Shown here piece by piece: positions 53,901-64,000 of a DNA stretch of 64,000 nucleotides (positions within the stretch are counted from its first letter, which is position 1; each line of letters opens with the position of its first letter). Source of the DNA: Parus major (Eukaryota > Chordata > Aves > Passeriformes > Paridae). The position numbers and the translations under genes were made by a program. The notes under the pieces were generated by a model that was given only the letters and a program-made list of their open reading frames with translations, ran no database searches and was not told the origin of the DNA. Where the stretch lies: contig NC_031772.1 of the NCBI RefSeq assembly GCF_001522545.3, positions 4,303,787 through 4,367,786 of the forward strand. Reading direction: 5' to 3'.

Positions 53901-54608
53901 CTTTACTTTATCAGGATTTTTTTCAAAGTCATTAAACACCAAGAAATTCAGTTTAAACATAGAAGAATAAATCTGTCAGTTAATTTTCAACACCACCTTT
54001 TACACAGATCCATATACTCATATACAGGCACACGTGACTGTACACTCAGTAGGGATTTATATATACAAAAAATTTTCATAGAAAAAACAGAGTACATTAT
54101 TGTTTCAATAGCATTTTATATATTTAAGAAGTCCCCATCCCAAGATTTTGAAATACAGTTCAAGCACTAATGGGTGCATCATAGGGTACTTCTCATGCAT
54201 TTAATGCAGCACTGAATTTTGAAGGGCTTTCCATCTTACAGACACTTTCATACCATGAGGCAGGCCCCTACTGAAGTTTAACAGCCCAGAACATTGCAAA
54301 TGGAATAATCTCCAGGAGTTTGGGAGGGGAAAATGAGTAAATCAAGATGCTGGCCCATCCAAATAATATGAATTTAATTATCATTCAACATTCCAGTATG
54401 AACGGCAAAATAACCAAATAAATAACTTACTGCTGACCAGGAATGTTAGAGTGTAATTCTCCTAATTATTCCTTCATGTAAACTTCTGTTTATGGTTCAG
54501 AGCCAACAGGTCTGACAAAGAATGACAGATTTTTTGGGGGGGGTTGCAGAGTTAACAGCAGTTTGTAGATGTGGGCAGTTAGAGGAAGGTGAGGAAATGC
54601 AGCCTTAC
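50945..54608 (-). other. Intron (3.7 kb)
   Basis: AT-rich with short A and T runs. No exon, CR1 or other element recognised. Confidence 0.88.
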
Positions 54609-54814
54609 CATGAGTGGGGGTTTTTTCCCTTCTCCTCACGCCTGTGGCTCTGCTCCTCTCGTACTCAGAGCTCCCAGGGTGGCTTTCTCCTTCAATCAGA
54701 GTGTAGTATTTCCCACTCTCGTGCTCCAGGAAATAGTTTGGAGACTCAGAGCCTTTCATCCCAGACTTTCCATATTTGCTGATGTCATCACAAGACATTA
54801 TTCCAATTTCATCC
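54609..54814 (-). CDS. CNKSR3: CNKSR3 exon: conserved linker block with KGSESPN motif
   Basis: 206 bp, one base in, 68 codons, one base out. Acceptor is ctgcttttAG, donor CATG|GTAAGG. It encodes DEIGIMSCDD, then MKGSESPNYFLEHES and RRREKTPTHG. KGSESPN(S/Y)FL(D/E) is shared by CNK2 and CNK3, and the trailing R-E-(K/S)-T-P-(T/S)-(Y/H)-G matches the same block. It is probably flexible, with SP and TP sites for proline-directed kinases. Visible residues 94-163. Confidence 0.92.
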
Positions 54815-55371
54815 CTAAAAGCAGAAAATGATGGAGAAATGAGCCACGTAAGGTAAACTTCCAGCATGCAACTGCTTCTCCCAAACAAATAAAAACTCTT
54901 GCAATTGAAATGCTGAACTTTATAAGTGAGGCAATTCAAAAAATGTAAATTAATAAAACCATCATTAGGTGCAGCTTTAATTGTGAGATAATAATTGTGA
55001 GATAAACATCCAGGTGTTTTCTAGGATCTGAAGGAGAACATAAGGAATTGTTTTAGTATGAGCAGACAAGGGTTTCCCCTGCAGAAATGCTCAAGGATGA
55101 GATAGAAGTAGACACATAAAAGTAAATCAAACTAATTGATTAAAGACTTCTTTAAATACTTTCTTGATTTAGGACTAAACCCAGGTTTTTCTCATCTAAG
55201 TAAAATTAATTCACTTAAAACATGATATGATGATAAATCTGTTTTGAGTTCTTAATTTTATTAATTGTTTAGCTTGATGGTGGGAAAGTTCATTTTGCTT
55301 TTATTAATCTAATGAAATCAAAGTGTAAAATTTTATTTTTCAAAACCTCAAATTCCTTAGGACATAAATAC
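54815..55371 (-). other. Intron (557 bp)
   Basis: Nothing recognised beyond the splice sites. Confidence 0.9.
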
Positions 55372-55505
55372 CTGGGTCCATAAAGCCCTGACATAGGAGA
55401 GAGAATGAAAACATCCTGGAGTGCAGAGTTGTCCATTTTTGAGGACATGCCCATCGTACTCGTTGGGGTTGTAGAGCTGCTTGTGGGGCTGGTTGGGATC
55501 ACAGG
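55372..55505 (-). CDS. CNKSR3: CNKSR3 exon: Ser/Thr/Pro-rich linker after PDZ
   Basis: 134 bp, starting in phase 0 and ending with two bases (AG) completed by the next exon. Acceptor is tttttcaCAG, donor CCCAG|GTATTT. It encodes PVIPTSPTSSSTTPTS, then SALQDVFILSPMSGLYGPR. The pattern SPTSS...SALQD(L/V)(Y/F)I...YxPRDE is the CNK2/CNK3 linker (DUF1170 region), probably disordered and phosphorylated. The usual proline run of this linker (IPPPPA) is replaced by ILSPMSG. Visible residues 50-94. Confidence 0.88.
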
Positions 55506-59518
<4,013 letters not shown>

Positions 59519-62500
59519 CTAAGGAAAAAGTCCATCACTGAATTTTGAAAGCTTTCAGTTTAACTTGAAACGTGAAGGAAATGTTCTGTAAACCAACAAG
59601 GTCTATTACAACCTCCAAACACAGACAGGTTTTATAAACTCCTCTGGTCTGAAATCATGCTGCTGCAGCTAGATTTTTATCTTTTTTTTGTTCCTCTAGC
59701 CATGCTCCTGAACAAAATAAGGTAGAAGTGAGCACTGTTAGCCTTTCAATAACTTGTGAGATCACGGAACATTTTAAATCCGAAGATTAGGTCATGAAAT
59801 CATTTCAGTCTGGGTTTTGAGTCTCAGGGGTGGAGGAAGCCAGACTGTGCTGGAATAACACATGTAGAATGGATGTAAGAGCAGTGAGACCCTGCCTGGA
59901 GATAAATGATCATTTCTTGGTTTATCTGTACAGCCCCAGGACACAGCTGAGTCTCTAAGTTCCTGTAAATTGCAAACAGAGCCATAAAAAAGGACACCAC
60001 TGGTACTGTAAGGATGTGCCACTCAGAAAAAAAAACTACTTAGAGACATTTCTTAATCATCTTGATTGTTTAAATAAGAATTTACCATGAGTTATTCATA
60101 CACAAAACCAGAAAAATGGTTTTTTAGGGCTTTTTTTGTCCTTTTTTTGCCTCTTCTGTTCCAGTCAGATCAGATTTTTAGAGCGTGGCCATGGTAAAGC
60201 CCTGCCATAAATGCTGTGACTGCCACAAATGTGAGCAGACCTGCAGCGAGCAGGAATTGGAATGCTGTGTCCATAGAGCAATTCCCAGACACAACTTCCC
60301 CAAGGCAACTGCATCAGCCATGGAATGAAGCTGTGAGAAGGAAAAGCTGAGTGAACCCCAGAACAGGAACACCCCAACACATGCAAGCAGGAAATGTTTT
60401 TATACTGGCCATGTTCAATCTGTTGGAGTTCACTAAAATAATTTTAATTGTAATTTCTCTTCTGAGCAAAGTGTGAATTCCCACTGATTATAAAAACCAG
60501 GAAAATGAATTGTTTAGGTGCTCAGACACAGAGCAGTCTTCATTCACCCCCTTGTTATATCAGGTGGAGTTTATAATTATTTCCTCTTAGAGGAAGATAA
60601 TATCCGATTACACAAAAAGGTGAAGGGAAAATAATAGAAGACAACCTCCAAGATATTTGAACTAAAATCCTCTTCTAAGAGCTGAAGAGAATTTGGGATA
60701 TTGACTGCAAGGTTCCAAGCTGCCTCCACAGTGGGCCAAAGGCAGGATCCCACTGTGAAAATCCACCTGGGACAGAACTGCAGGATGTGCTGGAATTCCA
60801 GAAAGGATTTTAAAAGCTTTGAAAAATTCTGTTCTATTTTTAATGCTGCTGTTCTATTGAAAACTTTCTAAAAATGCACTGGCCACAGAAAACCAAACAG
60901 CAGTAATTATAAATAGGTCACATCCAAACAAATGCAAGGATGGCAGCTTGCAGCCCAAAAAACTCCTCCAGTTTGGAGAACAGGACAGAGGCCATATATT
61001 TTTTTTTTCTCTTCTACTCAATTATAGAAATCAAATGGAACTCTCTTTGATTTTTATAGATTGATGTAATTTTCAGATTGCCGAAATCCTTAGAGTTCCG
61101 TGGGCTCCTTTTAGAAAAGAATGATAAATAATTAAGTTAACAATAAATTATTCCAATGAGAACCTTAATGACAAAACCATTAAATACCAAGATCTATCAG
61201 AGAACCTTCTGCAGCCATTACTACTGGGTGATGATAAAATGCCCTCAGGAATTTGGACAAGTTATCATAAATTGTGTTACTAAAAATATCTTTGAAAAAA
61301 GAGAAGTCATTACAGTGGATTAAAAACCTTCGTTGCAAACCAGTCCTTGAGTCAGATTTTGACATTTACTCCTAAAGAATCAGTCTTTTTAGCAATTACT
61401 GACTTCTAGCTCTGGTAAGATGCATCCTCCAGAAAGGTACTTTGCTCCTTTAAGATTTTTAGGACATATAGTCAAAATCAAATTCTACAACATGGTTAAG
61501 CTATTTCAGCAGTTAAATTACAGTTAAATTACAATTAGAATAATGAAGAAATAAAAGACCAATGTGATGCTTTTTATTTTCCTCCATAAATGAAAATAGA
61601 TGTTAATTTAAATGCTAAAGGTGGAAGAAACCCAGAAGAATGCAAAAGAATTCACTTTAAATGGCCAGAGACAGGCAGATGTTTGAAATTTCTGTAGTTT
61701 AGACTTAAAATTGCCACAATCATTTATTTGTTTGTACATCCTCAGTACAGAAAGAAGAGCTCCAGGTAAAAAGAAACCTGTGGACTACTGTATACTAAAG
61801 GATTTGTTAGTTTTCTCATAGAAACTATGTGGTGGAAAATTAAGAATATAACAACTTTAAAAAGAATACTTCCAAAAATACTAATTTCTAAAATAATATA
61901 TTCCTTTACCAGGAAATTCCACAATGTTGAGGTAATTTTGTAGATCCAAGCCTGATAATTTTGTAGCTCAGACTCCTTAACAAATATGTTCAAAAAACAT
62001 GAAAAACATAACCCATTTTCATTAACAGCAAAGCAGTGTTTTTTAGTTCTCCAATATCTTCTTTACACTCTCCTCATAATGACTTTGCTCCTTCTCATTC
62101 AGAAGATCTGGATTTGCATGAATGGGATTTGGAATGCATCCTACCAGCAGTAGGGATTTCAGCATCATTATAAATCTCTGTTCATGCTGGAAAAGCACCT
62201 TTTCTCCTTTTTTAAATAAAGTCTACCTGCCTGGGGATGACTCACTGCAGATCTGTATGAAAAATTCATGCAAAAAATTCCTAATGCTACAGATGCAAGC
62301 AAAAAAGAAAATGAAAAAAATCAGTGAATTTTTTGTGTCTGCAGAGGAATTAAGAGCGTGATGTATTTGTCTGTCAAAAGGAACTGAGCAAACAGCTGAA
62401 CTGTTGAACATGGTGGTGTTTATCAGAGGATTCCAGTGGTCTGAACCCTCACAGCAGTTATTCACCTCCCTGCCAATTTCTTCCAAACACATTGTGCCCA

Positions 62501-64000
62501 TTTGTTATGGTAGGAATTTCGAAGTAAAATCGAGCTCAGATGGTGGAACTGGGAGTGCACAGGGGAGAGAGGCACCTGCTCCTTTCTCTGCTTGACCCAA
62601 AAATTCTGGGCACAAGGCAGGAATGGGGCTCCTCAGCTCCTTCACAGCCTTACCAAACCCTACCAGGACTCTGAGAAATGGAAAAGTTTTAAGAGATGCA
62701 GAAGCCCTGAGTGCAGCTGACAGAAGGAAGGGAGGTTACACTTAACTTGTGTGGGGATTTGTGCCTGCTCTGTTCACTGGCTCACCTGCCAGCTTTGCTG
62801 TTACCTGGCGTGGGGAGACACACAGCAAGAACTAACAGGAATTTAAAAGCTCCCTTTTGGGCTGGAAATCAGTTGTGCAAAATATTTTCTAAATATTTAT
62901 ATCCTACTGTATTGCACAGCACCTGAAAACAAGTAATTCTGCTCTGAGTGCAGTAACCCCTCACAGGAACCTGGACAGATGTTTCCCCTCATGACTCTCC
63001 AAATACATAAGCAAAGCCATCTGGATATTTACTTGAACCTGCAAAGTTTGACCTCTCTTCATATTTGCATTTAAAAAAAAAAAACCCAGCTTGTGTAAAC
63101 CCAACTTTTTTTAAGGAAGCAGACTATCATCTTTTCATATTTTAAGTAATTCACTTTGCCTCATTAGGGAATTAATCAAGAGAGCTGGTTTGATTAACAT
63201 GGAAATTGGAAATCAGAAATTATTATTAGACAAAAATGTGCTGGAAGATCATAAGACAGTTTTCTGTCACTGAAGGGGAAGCTCGTCATTAACACCTGTA
63301 GCTGATTCACTCTCATTAATATTCGAGCTGCTCCTAACAATAATTGATGATGGAAAACCAAATGTTCTCCCATTATCTTACATAGTTATTTGCATTAACT
63401 GACGGAGAAACACAGCAAGAATCCAAGAAGAAGCAAGGGCTACTACTGGAAGAGAGGCTTCACTGAGCCTTTCTGAAAGGCAGAATCTGGAGAGCAAGTG
63501 GCACTTTTTTAGGAAACAGAAGGACATCTTTTGGGGAAAGAAGTTCAAATTCTCATGACATCTTTTGTCTTTTTTTTTTTTGTTTGTTTTCCCCTGCTTT
63601 CATTTCCCAACACAGACTGTGCAGAAACACAGATGGTGTGACCTGGCACTACATCTACAGAATTACCTCCACCTAAAATGAGCCCTCATTAGAACTCATA
63701 TTTACAATCCCTCAAACAGACACCGAGGGTATTAATTCAATGACTGTCTTCACACAAATAAATTAGTGCTGAAATTATTTCATTGTGCCAGGCTCTTGAC
63801 ACACTTAATTTCAAGCATGTAATTTGACAATGAGCAGTATGAAAGGACATTAGGCTGCTGATCGTGTATTTAGAATTAAAGCATTTTTGGGGTTTGAAGG
63901 GACATTTAAAGGGCATTTAGTCCAACTCTCCCTGCCAGGAGCAGGGACATTCTCAAGTTGCTCAGAGCTCTGTCCAACCTGGCCTTGGACATTTCCAGGC
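59519..64000 (-). other. Intron continuing past the window edge
   Basis: I looked on the minus strand for the preceding PDZ exon (expected to encode a GDEVIQVN-like block) and did not find it. It ends in a CR1 fragment. Homeodomain-type words cluster at about 63170-63400. Confidence 0.7.
63886..64000 (-). mobile_element. CR1 LINE 3' fragment, cut by window edge
   Basis: TTGAAGGGACATTTAAAGGG, CATTTAGTCCAACTCTCCCT, AGCAGGGACATTCTCAAGTT and CCAACCTGGCCTTGGACATT. This is the CR1 3' end in reverse complement and continues past base 64000. Confidence 0.88.

Overview
The window looks like nuclear DNA from a bird or another sauropsid. It is AT-rich, CpG-poor and intron-dominated, with small exons bounded by GT-AG sites. 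Its recognisable interspersed repeats are CR1-type LINE 3' ends, the commonest repeat of avian genomes. There are no operons, no rRNA or tRNA genes, no CRISPR array and no intact transposon reading frame. The species cannot be named from this sequence.

Almost everything from about 1.93 kb to the right edge belongs to one minus-strand gene of the connector enhancer of KSR (CNK) scaffold family. I could chain 16 coding exons from 59518 down to the stop codon at 9076. Together they give 2,367 coding bases (788 residues plus stop) in one continuous frame. They encode, in order, the end of the PDZ domain, the CNK2/3-specific linker, a PH domain, a long phospho-motif-rich linker, a coiled-coil segment and a C-terminal PDZ ligand ending E-T-H-V. 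The SAM and CRIC domains and the first part of PDZ must lie beyond base 64000. The best assignment is CNKSR3 joined to IPCEF1. In mammals these are mostly two neighbouring genes with a known readthrough product; here the exons read as one gene. The fallback is a diverged CNKSR2-like paralogue.

Layout from left to right: 1-1360 is intron 1 of a second minus-strand gene leaving the window. 1361-1870 is its CpG-island promoter and first exon, with a YY1-type ATGGCGGCC start and an upstream array of GC boxes built from a 67-bp minisatellite. About 1930-9075 is the very long predicted 3'UTR of the CNK gene, ending at a strong poly(A) site only about 0.5 kb from the next promoter. 9076-13148 holds the five C-terminal exons, 23021-31304 the PH-domain cluster, 34123-40037 two tiny linker exons, 49041-59518 the PDZ and linker exons, and 59519-64000 intron.

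Points that stand out are a 2-nt frame conflict at one acceptor (49282), which suggests a GT-TG intron or an assembly or splicing oddity; a perfect 20-bp hairpin at 11519-11571; a convergent pair of identical CTCF-like cores at 24359 and 49451; and the GC-box minisatellite promoter. I found no previously undescribed multi-gene system. The window is mostly one scaffold gene and its introns.
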